From Clostridiales bacterium (GTDB lineage: Bacteria; Bacillota; Clostridia; Oscillospirales; CAG-272): 64,000 nucleotides of DNA. Position numbers and translations under genes: made by a program. Positions 26,237 to 35,672 of the stretch are shown piece after piece; the stretch's first letter is position 1; every line of letters begins with the position of its first letter. Location: the NCBI GenBank assembly GCA_012514145.1, contig JAAZAV010000014.1, positions 1 to 64,000 of the forward strand, given 5' to 3'. The notes beneath the pieces are model-generated. The model was not told the DNA's origin. It searched no databases and was given only the letters and a program-made list of their open reading frames with translations.

Positions 26237-27700
26237 CTACAGCGTGGTATATAGCTCTATCAGTTCGTCAAAGAGCTTGAGCGCACTTCCGGACAGCTGG
26301 GCATACTTTGACGCAAAATCCGCAGACTTGCTGCCCATAAGCTGTCTCATTATAAGTCCTATGCCGTTAAGCGTGTAGTTGTATATGTATACGAAGTCGG
26401 TGGTGGCGCCGTCGTGAATCATGTCAACAATTTTCAGCGCATCATCATCGCTGTCACGTACGTACTTTATCTTCAGCGCAACATCATAGTATGCAGGAAG
26501 CGTTAAACGGTAACCCTCAAAGGCAAGCGCTTCCATGACTGCACAGGATGGCTCGAATTTATTACCTATGGTTATCGGACAGCAGTAGACAAGGGTGGTA
26601 TCGTGCATAAGCGAGAGGTACTTTTCTTCCTTCTCGTCATATTTCGGGAAGGGGATTACACCATAGTCGCTTTCCATGTCGCGCAGTCTGTCTGCTGTAT
26701 AGAACCAACCGGGATTATAAAGCATCTCACCCGCCGCGAACTTGGCTGGCATTACCTTATCTACTGAGTCACCGGTGGGCTCAAAGACATATACCCCGTC
26801 GTTATTATAGTAGATATCGTAAAGTTTCTCGGTAAAGTTTATGGTTTTCTCGTTGTTGATAGTCAGCTCGGGAATACCACTACTGTCGCGTGTCGAGGCA
26901 CGTATGCCTGCATCATATGTAAAATGGTCTGTGAGATTGGCGGTAATAACCCCGTAGCCGTATTGGTCGTCTTTATTCTTGACTCCATCTCCGTTAAGGT
27001 CGGAATAGCACCCACTTCCCAATTCGCCAAATTTGTCAAGAGTCCAGTCGCCATCAAGTACTATACCGTACATGTCGTTCGGATCACCGTAAATATTTTC
27101 GTAAAAGCTCTTGTTGAAATACATGCAGCTCATCCGCTTTAGTGCGCATAGTGTAATGTCGCCGGTGATAAAAAAACGCACATCATCGCCGATAGCAGCC
27201 TCGCGGTTGTATGCCACAGCCCACCAAGGTTGTTCCAAATCCAAATAACTGCCCACCGCAAGGTTCATAAGGGTGTTCTCAAGCACCAGAGGTGCCACGA
27301 TCCATTGTGAACCGGAGACAATCTGGAAATCGTCGGAACCCGCCAGAACCGAGGCTCGAACCTCGGGAGCGCAGTCGTAGTCGTCGTTCTCCATGTATAC
27401 CAAGCTGACATTAAGCTGCTCCATGACGGTGGAGTTGCGTTTAAAAATGGCGTCGTTCACAACATCACCACTGAGCTCCAATGATTCCTCGGCGAACATA
27501 TCGTCACTTGTGTGGAAAATGATAAGCTCCATGCCATTTAAGTCAAGATCGTTTGGAAGATTGCTCTTAAGTTCCTCCTCTGTCTCGGCTGTTGTTGTTT
27601 CTGCTGCGGCGGTTGTCTCAGCAACAGTCTGTGTGTTTGAGCAGGAACAGGCGATGAGAAGCAATACTAGCAGCAGTATGATTGATATGATACGTTTCAT
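26237..27700 (-). CDS. Extracellular solute-binding lipoprotein 4
   Basis: 487 aa. Lipobox LIAC (C18) and an Ala/Thr/Glu-rich linker. EQPWWAVAYNRE replaces the KPWW block, and the calcium-loop motif is DLNGDGVKNKDDQYG. ATG at 27700 is chosen because GGGAGG lies ten bases upstream. It is first of the three tandem binding proteins, 101 nt downstream of the DUF4832-like gene. No terminator or strong promoter was seen in that gap. Confidence 0.86.
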   Translation of the reverse strand: MKRIISIILLLVLLLIACSCSNTQTVAETTAAAETTTAETEEELKSNLPNDLDLNGMELIIFHTSDDMFAEESLELSGDVVNDAIFKRNSTVMEQLNVSLVYMENDDYDCAPEVRASVLAGSDDFQIVSGSQWIVAPLVLENTLMNLAVGSYLDLEQPWWAVAYNREAAIGDDVRFFITGDITLCALKRMSCMYFNKSFYENIYGDPNDMYGIVLDGDWTLDKFGELGSGCYSDLNGDGVKNKDDQYGYGVITANLTDHFTYDAGIRASTRDSSGIPELTINNEKTINFTEKLYDIYYNNDGVYVFEPTGDSVDKVMPAKFAAGEMLYNPGWFYTADRLRDMESDYGVIPFPKYDEKEEKYLSLMHDTTLVYCCPITIGNKFEPSCAVMEALAFEGYRLTLPAYYDVALKIKYVRDSDDDALKIVDMIHDGATTDFVYIYNYTLNGIGLIMRQLMGSKSADFASKYAQLSGSALKLFDELIELYTTL

Positions 27701-27801
27701 TCTGAATTTACCTCCCAAAAAGTTCATATTGTTTGCGTACCGGCTTCTTTTGCGATTTTCCGTATTCGATGGCGTACTATAAAGGATTGTTAAGTAAAGC
27801 G

Positions 27802-29247
27802 TCAGATTATGTTTAATTCTCCTATTGTATAATCTCCTGTTTCAAGTCTGCAATCCGAGTTTAATCCCAGCTTTATCGCATGCTCACCCGAAAAGATACC
27901 GAGGCAAAGCTTGTAAGTTCCCTTTTTGAGGTGTCGTGTTTCAAGACATATTCTTTCCTCGGAAGTCTCGCCGCACATCCATCTGCGGCAGTCGGGACGG
28001 TCAAGGTTGATTTTGAATCTTTTCCCTTCCTTATCAATAACAGATATTGTAGTCTCGTAATCGTGATACGCCGGAGCAAATCCCCTGTTGCTTATCCAAA
28101 GGCACAGATGGGTATTGCAGCCCCGGGTAATGTCACAAAGTTCATATCCCTCCGGGAAATACCAGTAGCCCAGCCGGTTCGCGATATGATCATGCAGCGA
28201 TTTGTTGCTGCCATACCATTCGTAAGGATCACCGTGGAATCCCGCATAGGTTGCGTGTGTACGTCTGAGCGCTTCAACATAGCGCATGCCGTAGTCAGAG
28301 GTAATTTCGTCCTTCATGAATACATAATGAGCACATTCCAGATCAACCGGACAATGCTTCCAGAACATGTCGAAGGCGGTGGGGATCGCAAGCATATCGT
28401 CTCCGTGATGATCCCGATAATATGTTACATAAAGCGAATCGTCGCGTATACCGATGCCGCTTGCAGCACAGTAATCGGCGAAAGCCTGTCTGTCCCCCGG
28501 ATTGTACCGTCCCACGGTCTTGAGCATGTCGTCGTTTATGAGGATATATGTATCCGGAAAGTTTTTAAGATGCAGGTCGACATGGCGGCGAATCGTCTCT
28601 GTGGAGTAGCCTTTTCCTCCCTCAGGCATTGCCGTGAAATTCCCCTCACCGAACTGACCGAATGTACCGATATCGATGAAGTCGATAAGCGGATTGCCGT
28701 TGAAATGTCTGCCGTATTCCTCCATGAAACGCTCGAGACAGTCTATGTAAATCGGGTCGGAATAATCCGGCTCAAAACTGACATATTCCTCGTCATCCCG
28801 TCCGGACAGCGACATATAACTGCGTACAAGTCCGCGGTATTCGTAAAACACCGCTCCCTTATCAAAAACCCATTTCGGAGTTGAATAAGGTATCATGGGG
28901 CGGTTCAGCTCGAATGTGCAGAGCCGCAGCGAGAAAGTATATCCCAATCGGCTCCATTTATCGATTATTTCGTCAACCTTGTCCCAGCGGTATACTCCCT
29001 CTTCCTCCTCTATATCGCTCCAGTCGAGGCGAAGATACATATGATTCAGCCCCGGCATCCACTTTAGATCATCACCTTCACGCAGAGTGTTGCGATAGCG
29101 CGGAAAGCGCATTCCGTTGTCCACATAGTGCAGATACCAGCCTTTATGCGGATTGTCTAAAACCGTTTTATCGTCATGAAGCGGTCTCAGGTCGTGATAA
29201 TAAACCGATGATGACATACCGGGCGTGTAGTAAAACAGGTCTCTCAT
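27802..29247 (-). CDS. DUF4832/DUF4874-like glycosidase-related protein
   Basis: 481 aa without a signal peptide. The N-terminus reads NPHKGWYLHYV, the hallmark opening of DUF4874/DUF4832 proteins. A TIM-barrel-like part (about 60-360) contains YLRLDWSDIEEEEGVYRW, typical of clan GH-A beta-strand 2, and FIDIGTFGQFGEG near 200, where the Glu is a candidate acid/base. A C-terminal beta-sandwich (about 380-481) matches the DUF4832 position. Glycosidase activity is inferred from the barrel. It starts 3 nt after the UroD-like stop, with GGGAGG inside that gene, so it is in the same operon. Confidence 0.75.
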   Translation of the reverse strand: MRDLFYYTPGMSSSVYYHDLRPLHDDKTVLDNPHKGWYLHYVDNGMRFPRYRNTLREGDDLKWMPGLNHMYLRLDWSDIEEEEGVYRWDKVDEIIDKWSRLGYTFSLRLCTFELNRPMIPYSTPKWVFDKGAVFYEYRGLVRSYMSLSGRDDEEYVSFEPDYSDPIYIDCLERFMEEYGRHFNGNPLIDFIDIGTFGQFGEGNFTAMPEGGKGYSTETIRRHVDLHLKNFPDTYILINDDMLKTVGRYNPGDRQAFADYCAASGIGIRDDSLYVTYYRDHHGDDMLAIPTAFDMFWKHCPVDLECAHYVFMKDEITSDYGMRYVEALRRTHATYAGFHGDPYEWYGSNKSLHDHIANRLGYWYFPEGYELCDITRGCNTHLCLWISNRGFAPAYHDYETTISVIDKEGKRFKINLDRPDCRRWMCGETSEERICLETRHLKKGTYKLCLGIFSGEHAIKLGLNSDCRLETGDYTIGELNII

Positions 29248-29250
29248 AAT

Positions 29251-30309
29251 TTACCTCCCTGTGTCAGCAAATACAGGACATGGCTCAATGCAGCTGTCCT
29301 TATGTGTCAGTTTGCCGCAGTATTCCTTGAGTAGGCGAACATAAACCTTGTAAAGCTCAATCGACACATCCGGCGGAGTCTGGTGGTCAACCGAGGGTAT
29401 AACCTTTCCCCTCAGTGCACTGGGCAAAATCCGTTCGAATTCGGTACGCATGGCTTTCTCGCCATGCCTCATACACATTTTATCGAAGTGCCCCAGGAAT
29501 GCCATCTGCGGCTGCTTTTCAATGTAGACAGCCACATCAACTCCCGCCTGACGTTCAAGCGGGAACATCCCGTCCGCTCCTACCGAGGCGTACCAGTCGA
29601 CCGCCTGAGTTATGTCGCCGTCCGAATCGATGAACACCGGGATGCCATTGCTGTGAATCAACGGTATCAGCCTATTGTAGAAAGGTGCAAGGAACTCGTT
29701 GAAATGCTCCACCGAAATCATAGGTCCGCCATTATAGCTCATGTCCTCAGCGAAGCTCATGAAGTCAAAGCGGAACCGGCTGAAGGCGTAATCAAACAGT
29801 CCGCACAGCCAGTCTGCATATTCATCACATATGCGTTTATAAAGTTCAGGTTCGTCGTAGAAGCTGTAAAGATGCGCTTCAATGCCGAACAGCGTCCGTG
29901 GGTACCAGAATGAACCGTCCACTGTAAAGAACTGCAGGGTGTCGCCGCGTCGGCGGGTCATCTCAAGCCATTCGAAATGCGAATCGGGCAATATCTTACT
30001 GTATTCCGGGAACAGTGTGGGACGTATTATCCGCTCATAGTCGGCTTCGTCCTTCATAATCGCCGCTCCGAAAGATTCGGGATGCGGCGTCTTTCCGGTT
30101 CTGCAGCCTGCCCATGTTTGCAGACATTTATCGAGTCCGAAATATCCCTGCAGAGCCTCGCAACCAGCATATTCGGGTGACAGTCCTTCTGACAGCCAGC
30201 GCTCTACCGTCAGATTCCACCAGGGCGCCCATTCAATTGCGGGCGCTCTGTCAACTTCCAGACCTGAAAGATAAGCGGCGAACCGTTCATTTGCCGTCAT
30301 TTCCATCAT
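29251..30309 (-). CDS. Uroporphyrinogen decarboxylase (UroD) superfamily protein
   Basis: 352 aa, UroD-like barrel. Visible features are the N-terminal MTANERFAAYLSGLEVDRAP, the mid-protein FDFMSFAEDMSYNGGPMIS, and HSNGIPVFIDSDGDI near 230. This layout belongs to the UroD/MtaA-type branch, found in corrinoid methyltransferases and in many uncharacterised clostridial proteins, rather than to haem-pathway HemE. There are no haem genes here. Its first ATG overlaps the stop of the VWA gene (ATGA) and it is immediately followed by the DUF4832-like gene. Function unknown. Confidence 0.8.
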   Translation of the reverse strand: MMEMTANERFAAYLSGLEVDRAPAIEWAPWWNLTVERWLSEGLSPEYAGCEALQGYFGLDKCLQTWAGCRTGKTPHPESFGAAIMKDEADYERIIRPTLFPEYSKILPDSHFEWLEMTRRRGDTLQFFTVDGSFWYPRTLFGIEAHLYSFYDEPELYKRICDEYADWLCGLFDYAFSRFRFDFMSFAEDMSYNGGPMISVEHFNEFLAPFYNRLIPLIHSNGIPVFIDSDGDITQAVDWYASVGADGMFPLERQAGVDVAVYIEKQPQMAFLGHFDKMCMRHGEKAMRTEFERILPSALRGKVIPSVDHQTPPDVSIELYKVYVRLLKEYCGKLTHKDSCIEPCPVFADTGR

Positions 30310-32921
30310 ATTCCAGCCCTTCCAGATTTCAGCTTTTCCATTATCCGATGGTACTGCGCTGCAATATCCTTCCAGCGCAGCTTGCGAACCGCGATATCGA
30401 CAAGCAGCAGAACCAACAGCAGAAGCATTATAGGCAGCAGCGGGTCAATTGTTCGGCTGAACGGCTCCATTCTGACGCCCATAAGGTCTTTTATGTTCTC
30501 GGCAGCCACTCCTCGCCCAGATGCCGCAACAGCGGTGAGCAAGTCGGCACCGTCTGTACGGAATTCATTGTATTCCTGTGAATAGCCCGCTGCTGCAACC
30601 GTTTCAAGCCGGTCGGCAGGTACACCACCGGCATCATACTGAATGATGCTCAGCATGTAAATGCCCTCGTTAGCGGTGGCGATACGCCCCGCAAACTCGC
30701 CGGGAAGTCCCTCATACAGCGTATATTCTGCAGTTTTGCCGTTGGGGGATACTGATGTTACGACAACAGTCTGGTTTTCATCGGTTCCGGCAGTGTTTAC
30801 TGTCAGTTTAATCTCTGATCCGTTGGGGGTATACTTTGCAGACATTGAGGATTCGCCGCGGGTATCTGATATAGTATACGCAACAATAGCCTTTATGAGC
30901 GCTCGCCCTGTGTCACTGTCGAACCAAGCACGGCTCCACTCGCCGCTTAGGTCGCTGGCGAACATGGCGCTTTTACCGAAACCTACCTGTCTCACCGCGT
31001 ATATGGGGCGCCCATCGTCTGTGACGAGTATGCAGTCGGCATCCTCACGCATCGTGCAACCGAGATATCCGCCCAGCAGAGGGATTGTATACTCCTCACC
31101 AAGTTCGGCAGTTACCGGAGTCTTCTTAGCGACTAAAGTAACTGTTTCCTGTTCAATGAGCGATGCAATACGAATCTCCTCTGTCTCACCTTCCATTATA
31201 TTAGGCAGGTCTGTGGCAAGCTGTACACAGTAGTAGCGTCCGCCGCCGGTTTTTGCAAGTGAATCGAGTGTCGGGGATGAATAGCCAAGTGCTATGGTAG
31301 ATGTTGTGATACCGTTTCTGCTCATCTCGGCGACGACTTCGTCATAACCGCTGTCACTGGGATTGCCATCCGACAGGAACATCACATGCTTGATGTCGGC
31401 ATCAAAATCCTTAAGCTGCTCATACGCCAGTTTTACAGCGTTTGTGTAATAGGTACCCCTCGCGGTGGCAAGTCCGGAAATCGTTCGCGTCAGAGCTGCC
31501 TTGTTCAGGTCGGTAGTGCGCGTCAGCGGAGCATCAAGGTAGTGCCCGCTATTGAAGGAGACAACTCCCACATAGTCGGCTGAGGACATTGCTTCAACAC
31601 ACTTTATAGCGCCCTGCTTTGCAAGTCCGATATAATTGGAAGCATTGGACATACTGCTCGAGCAGTCGAGTACCAGCACCATGGCAGTAGACATACCGCT
31701 TGTATCTGCCAGCAGCTCATAGGTGACAGGAGCCATATCCTCAATAACAGTTCCCTGCATACCGCCATACATATAAGTAGCGTCTCCGCCGGCAGTCAGC
31801 AGGCTTCGTCCGAACTTCTCAACATAGAGATTCAATGAATCGGACAACCTTTTCGGCAGTTTGTCGTAGTCAACGTTGAGCATCACAATCTGATCATACC
31901 CGCAAAGCTCGCCGATGGTATAAGGAGCCTTATCCGGTGTGGTCAGAGTAATCTCATAATCCTCGCCGATCAAATCATTGAGCAGCGACGCATCGCCCGC
32001 CTCCGGTGCAATTATCAACAGCGCGGGATCGCCGTATACCTTTGCGTATGCATACATGCTGTTGTTGACAGTGCTTATATCAAGGTCGGATGAGAGCGCT
32101 ACATTGTAGCTGTGTATACCGGCTGTCTCGGGAGTTACACTGAAAACCACACTGTTTTGACCCGGGATTATCACGACATTTCGGGAGTTCAGGCGTTTAC
32201 CGCCGTCAGTAAGGGTCAGTGACACCTGTGCCTCTGCAGAGCTGTCAAGAGCAACTGTAATGTCAAACGGAATGTCAACATACATCTCGTCGGGAAGCAA
32301 AATATCGCTTACCTGCACTTCGCCGGGTGACGGTTCGGAAGTATCAAAGCAGACCGTGTCAACCCTTACACCCTGATTTGCCAGATAGGCAGCCATGGTC
32401 TCGGCGCTGTTGTCGGTCTCCTCGCCATCAGTCAGCAATATCAAACGCCGGTTCGAACCGGAACTCATAAGCCCTGCCGCGTTCTCCATTGCCGATGCGA
32501 TATCGGTGACGGTGGAGTCAACCTCACCGAGTTCAACCGAACGATTGAAGTCTCCGGGGCGCACTGTGTATTGTGTTTCCCTGCCAAACACTACAAGTCC
32601 AATATTTGCGTTTGAATCCGCACCCTCCAAAAGCTCTCCGGCGAACGCAACCATTTCATCCCGGCGGCGCTCAGTGCTGTCGGACAGGTCGAGCAGCACC
32701 ATTACACTCTGACGGTCTTCAAATGCTGTGATACTCATACCGGCGATCAGAGTGCATAAAAGTATTGCCGTTACCATATGTACGATAAGGGGCAGGATGC
32801 GGCGCACACCCTTGCGGCGATTGCGCGGAAGCATCAGATACGGTATGACTATTATCAGCAGAGCGGGGATAATAAGCAGCAGTAAAAGCGGCTGCTCAAA
32901 TGTCAGCTTAAATCCTGTCAT
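30306..32921 (-). CDS. Membrane protein with two VWA domains (glutamine-amidotransferase-like middle)
   Basis: 871 aa. Two N-terminal membrane helices (about 9-30 and 43-65) precede a first VWA domain with MIDAS DLSDS at about 77-81. A Class-I-GATase-like alpha/beta section (TAGGDATYMYGGMQGTVIE) follows. A second VWA domain has MIDAS DCSSS near 417. A last helix lies near 838-855, before a basic tail. Such proteins accompany MoxR and DUF58 genes and probably bind metal-dependent protein partners at the membrane. It overlaps the preceding VWA gene by 14 nt and the following UroD-like gene by ATGA. Confidence 0.85.
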   Translation of the reverse strand: MTGFKLTFEQPLLLLLIIPALLIIVIPYLMLPRNRRKGVRRILPLIVHMVTAILLCTLIAGMSITAFEDRQSVMVLLDLSDSTERRRDEMVAFAGELLEGADSNANIGLVVFGRETQYTVRPGDFNRSVELGEVDSTVTDIASAMENAAGLMSSGSNRRLILLTDGEETDNSAETMAAYLANQGVRVDTVCFDTSEPSPGEVQVSDILLPDEMYVDIPFDITVALDSSAEAQVSLTLTDGGKRLNSRNVVIIPGQNSVVFSVTPETAGIHSYNVALSSDLDISTVNNSMYAYAKVYGDPALLIIAPEAGDASLLNDLIGEDYEITLTTPDKAPYTIGELCGYDQIVMLNVDYDKLPKRLSDSLNLYVEKFGRSLLTAGGDATYMYGGMQGTVIEDMAPVTYELLADTSGMSTAMVLVLDCSSSMSNASNYIGLAKQGAIKCVEAMSSADYVGVVSFNSGHYLDAPLTRTTDLNKAALTRTISGLATARGTYYTNAVKLAYEQLKDFDADIKHVMFLSDGNPSDSGYDEVVAEMSRNGITTSTIALGYSSPTLDSLAKTGGGRYYCVQLATDLPNIMEGETEEIRIASLIEQETVTLVAKKTPVTAELGEEYTIPLLGGYLGCTMREDADCILVTDDGRPIYAVRQVGFGKSAMFASDLSGEWSRAWFDSDTGRALIKAIVAYTISDTRGESSMSAKYTPNGSEIKLTVNTAGTDENQTVVVTSVSPNGKTAEYTLYEGLPGEFAGRIATANEGIYMLSIIQYDAGGVPADRLETVAAAGYSQEYNEFRTDGADLLTAVAASGRGVAAENIKDLMGVRMEPFSRTIDPLLPIMLLLLVLLLVDIAVRKLRWKDIAAQYHRIMEKLKSGRAGI

Positions 32922-34770
32922 AATAATATACCCCCCATTCCGCCAGCAGCAGTATCAGAAGCGCGGCGGCGAACCAGCGTTTCAGCTCCTCAGCACCTTC
33001 AGACGCTTCGGAAGTCATGGCTTCATGCTGTGCTGCAGTCATGGCAACACCGATAAAACCTCCGGTCTGGGGCAGGCTCTCGGATACCGGCATGTGTACA
33101 AAAAAGTCAACATAGCGCGCAACACCGGTATACATGGTCTGCATTGCTGAATAGATTCCCGGCTTCTCAGGCTTCAGCTGAACCCTTATGCCGTCCGTCG
33201 GAAAGGTTATAATCTCCTCATCAGGAGTCACCACATAAAAGCTCTCGCAGAACGGCAGCACCGACATCGGCACCGATGAGCCAAGCTCGAAATCGGTTTC
33301 GTATAAAATCTTCGGCATTGAGTTCTCAAGCAGATTCTGAGTCATGCCTATAAAGTCGGATAACATCGGAATATTCGATGCATGCAAATCAAAGGCGAGC
33401 ATCGAAATGCGCAGTCCGTTGGGCATCCGCTTGGTTATATATGCGGGATCCTCTCCGCAGGTCAGTATCGTCTCCCATGTGCTGTCGATAATCAGCCGCT
33501 TGTGTATATTCAAAGCCGCGTCGGTAAGGGTAATACCGTCAGTTAAGACTTTGAAGGCTTCACCGGACGCATCCGTCGGCATTACAATCGCAAGCTCATC
33601 TTCAATCGTATCTCCGAGGATTATGCCAAGCGATGACAGATCAAGGTTAACCGATTCAACCGGGTCTATGAACCAGACGGCGCCGTCCTCCGGCATAGAC
33701 ACCGGCAGACAACCATCGAAAATGTAAAAATCAAAACCCGCCATCAAATCAGCATCGGGGTACTCGGCAACCGTAACCGTGCATCGCTCGTCTGCCTCAA
33801 ATACACTTTGAATGTAATATGGTGTAAGACCGCAGATAAGTATATTAGCCGGCAGTTTCTGCATACGGCACACACAGTAGAAGTTGTCCTCTGCAAGTCC
33901 GTCCTTTGCCGACAGCGTGACCGTAGCTCTTTCAAAGGTGGCAAGTCCAGGCTGTTCAAATACAAACGGCGTGTATTCTCCATCGGCAAACTCAATTCTT
34001 TTTGCATCTATGACCTTGCCGTCGAGCGTCAGCGACGCGGTCAGAACAGTGTCGAGACCCATCGACAGTGCTTCGCCGAAAAAGTTGAAACCGCCTTCGG
34101 CGACCTCATAATCAAGGGAGGTTATCGCAACGTTCCAGTCGCTCTCATCACGCATATCAATAATCTCTATATTGCGCACTGTCTCATAGTCGGTATCGGT
34201 ATAAAGAACAATCGACACCGCACCGGTTTCCTCATAGAGCCCCTGTGCCAGGGAAAGCGCCGCGGGAATATCCGAATGTCCCATGGAGCATTTTGCGCTG
34301 TTAAGCGCTTTATCAATATCGTTCTTGGAATTTGCACGACGAATCAGGTATGATGGAGAATCGGCAGCAAGGATAACCGACAGATCACTGCCGTAGTTGA
34401 GCGTCTCGGCGAACTCCGATATCTTGACCAGCGCCCGCTCAAAACGGGTTATGCCCATACCGTCGGCAATATTCATACTGGCGGATGAGTCGATAATCAG
34501 GGCATAAGAGACGTTTGCACCGTATAAAATCTTGGCTGGATGCGCTGCAGTTATGGCAATTCCCGCGATCAGGAGCAGCTGCAGCAAAAAAAGAAGGAAT
34601 TGGCGCAAACGCTGCAGCGGCAGCCGGTTCTTCTGGAAGCGTTCGCTGAGCCGCCATATATATGTGCTCGATAATATATAATCGTCGTGACGGGAACGTA
34701 TTATATATATAATAATCAGAACCGCTACACCGAGCAAAGCCCAGAGAGCGGCAGGCATTAAAAACTTCAT
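32908..34770 (-). CDS. BatA-like VWA membrane protein
   Basis: 620 aa from the ATG that overlaps the DUF58 stop (ATGA); a longer frame to 34866 would overlap the DUF58 gene by 100 nt and lacks homology. Two N-terminal helices (about 6-26 and 54-76) fit the BatA N-terminal domain. The VWA domain has MIDAS DSSAS near 89-93 and covers about 85-230. A GATase-like part and a C-terminal helix near 600 follow. It belongs to the MoxR cassette, with membrane anchoring on both ends and the VWA between. Confidence 0.83.
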   Translation of the reverse strand: MKFLMPAALWALLGVAVLIIIYIIRSRHDDYILSSTYIWRLSERFQKNRLPLQRLRQFLLFLLQLLLIAGIAITAAHPAKILYGANVSYALIIDSSASMNIADGMGITRFERALVKISEFAETLNYGSDLSVILAADSPSYLIRRANSKNDIDKALNSAKCSMGHSDIPAALSLAQGLYEETGAVSIVLYTDTDYETVRNIEIIDMRDESDWNVAITSLDYEVAEGGFNFFGEALSMGLDTVLTASLTLDGKVIDAKRIEFADGEYTPFVFEQPGLATFERATVTLSAKDGLAEDNFYCVCRMQKLPANILICGLTPYYIQSVFEADERCTVTVAEYPDADLMAGFDFYIFDGCLPVSMPEDGAVWFIDPVESVNLDLSSLGIILGDTIEDELAIVMPTDASGEAFKVLTDGITLTDAALNIHKRLIIDSTWETILTCGEDPAYITKRMPNGLRISMLAFDLHASNIPMLSDFIGMTQNLLENSMPKILYETDFELGSSVPMSVLPFCESFYVVTPDEEIITFPTDGIRVQLKPEKPGIYSAMQTMYTGVARYVDFFVHMPVSESLPQTGGFIGVAMTAAQHEAMTSEASEGAEELKRWFAAALLILLLAEWGVYYYDRI

Positions 34771-35672
34771 TTGATAATTCCGGCAGTTGCCGCCTCGCGA
34801 TAAAGCAGCTTTTCGATAGGTATATCTGTCACGGTGGTGATGAAAGATATCTGACGGGAAGCACAAAATTCATGGATATCATTTTGGTGCCATTCCAATG
34901 CCGCTGCGTAGGCTTTGAATGCAGAACGGGTCATTTCTTTTCTCATGTTGCGCTCGTCTTCCTCTTCCTCCGTCTCCGAGTCTAGAAGCATCAGCTTACC
35001 GCTGAGTTCCGGGGTCAGCTCATCACGTGCCAGCACCTGAATCAATACCGTCTCGCGACGGTTGGAGCGAAGCTGCTCGGCAGCTGCCTTCCAATCGCTG
35101 TCTGTCATAAAGTCGGAGATGATGTAGGAAATTCCGCCGCCCCTCGCCTTATCCGGATTGGATGTAACTGCCTCTCCGATATCCGCATCCCCCGAAAACT
35201 GTACGCGGTTCATCGCTTCAGCTGCGCGATAAAAGGCGTCACGTCCTACAATAGTACGCTCCTCCTTCATAAGCGGCAGGCATTCCCCGCCTCGCAAAAG
35301 GAAAACAGAAACACGATCCATTGCCGACACGCCGAGATATGAAAGCGCAACTGCCATTCTCAGCGCATACCACGACTTTTCTGGAGTTCCCCAATCCATC
35401 GACGCAGAACAATCTATATATATATGATGATGCAGCTGACGCTCATCTTCATACAGGCGAAGATAGAGTTTTTCGAAACGTCCGTACAGGTTCCAGTCGA
35501 TACGCCGCAGGTCGTCACCCGGCTGATACTCTCTGAAATCGGCAAAGTTAGGAGAACTTCCGTATGCTTTAGAACGTCGGGTACCGCCGAATCGACCGTC
35601 CATCAGCTCGCGAACATTCAGATCCAACCGGTCCAGCAAATCTATGAATCCTCCGTCAACTACGTTCTTCAT
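34767..35672 (-). CDS. DUF58 domain protein
   Basis: 301 aa. The DUF58 signature PNFADFREYQPGDDLRRIDW-type segment is at about 41-60, followed by a VWA-like fold with the MIDAS-like DCSASMDWG near 108. No membrane helix. DUF58 proteins nearly always lie next to a MoxR ATPase, as here, with the start overlapping the moxR stop (ATGA). They are thought to work with MoxR in maturing or assembling partner proteins. Confidence 0.9.
   Translation of the reverse strand: MKNVVDGGFIDLLDRLDLNVRELMDGRFGGTRRSKAYGSSPNFADFREYQPGDDLRRIDWNLYGRFEKLYLRLYEDERQLHHHIYIDCSASMDWGTPEKSWYALRMAVALSYLGVSAMDRVSVFLLRGGECLPLMKEERTIVGRDAFYRAAEAMNRVQFSGDADIGEAVTSNPDKARGGGISYIISDFMTDSDWKAAAEQLRSNRRETVLIQVLARDELTPELSGKLMLLDSETEEEEDERNMRKEMTRSAFKAYAAALEWHQNDIHEFCASRQISFITTVTDIPIEKLLYREAATAGIIK

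Noticed and set aside
27880-28884. 334-codon open frame on the + strand
   Set aside because: It lies wholly antisense to the DUF4832-like gene, has no ribosome site and its protein resembles nothing; it is a shadow of the real gene's codon pattern.
30306-34770. VWA proteins as part of a phage-defence or toxin-delivery system
   Set aside because: There is no effector, nuclease or secretion gene with them; MoxR plus DUF58 is the standard metabolic/assembly cassette.
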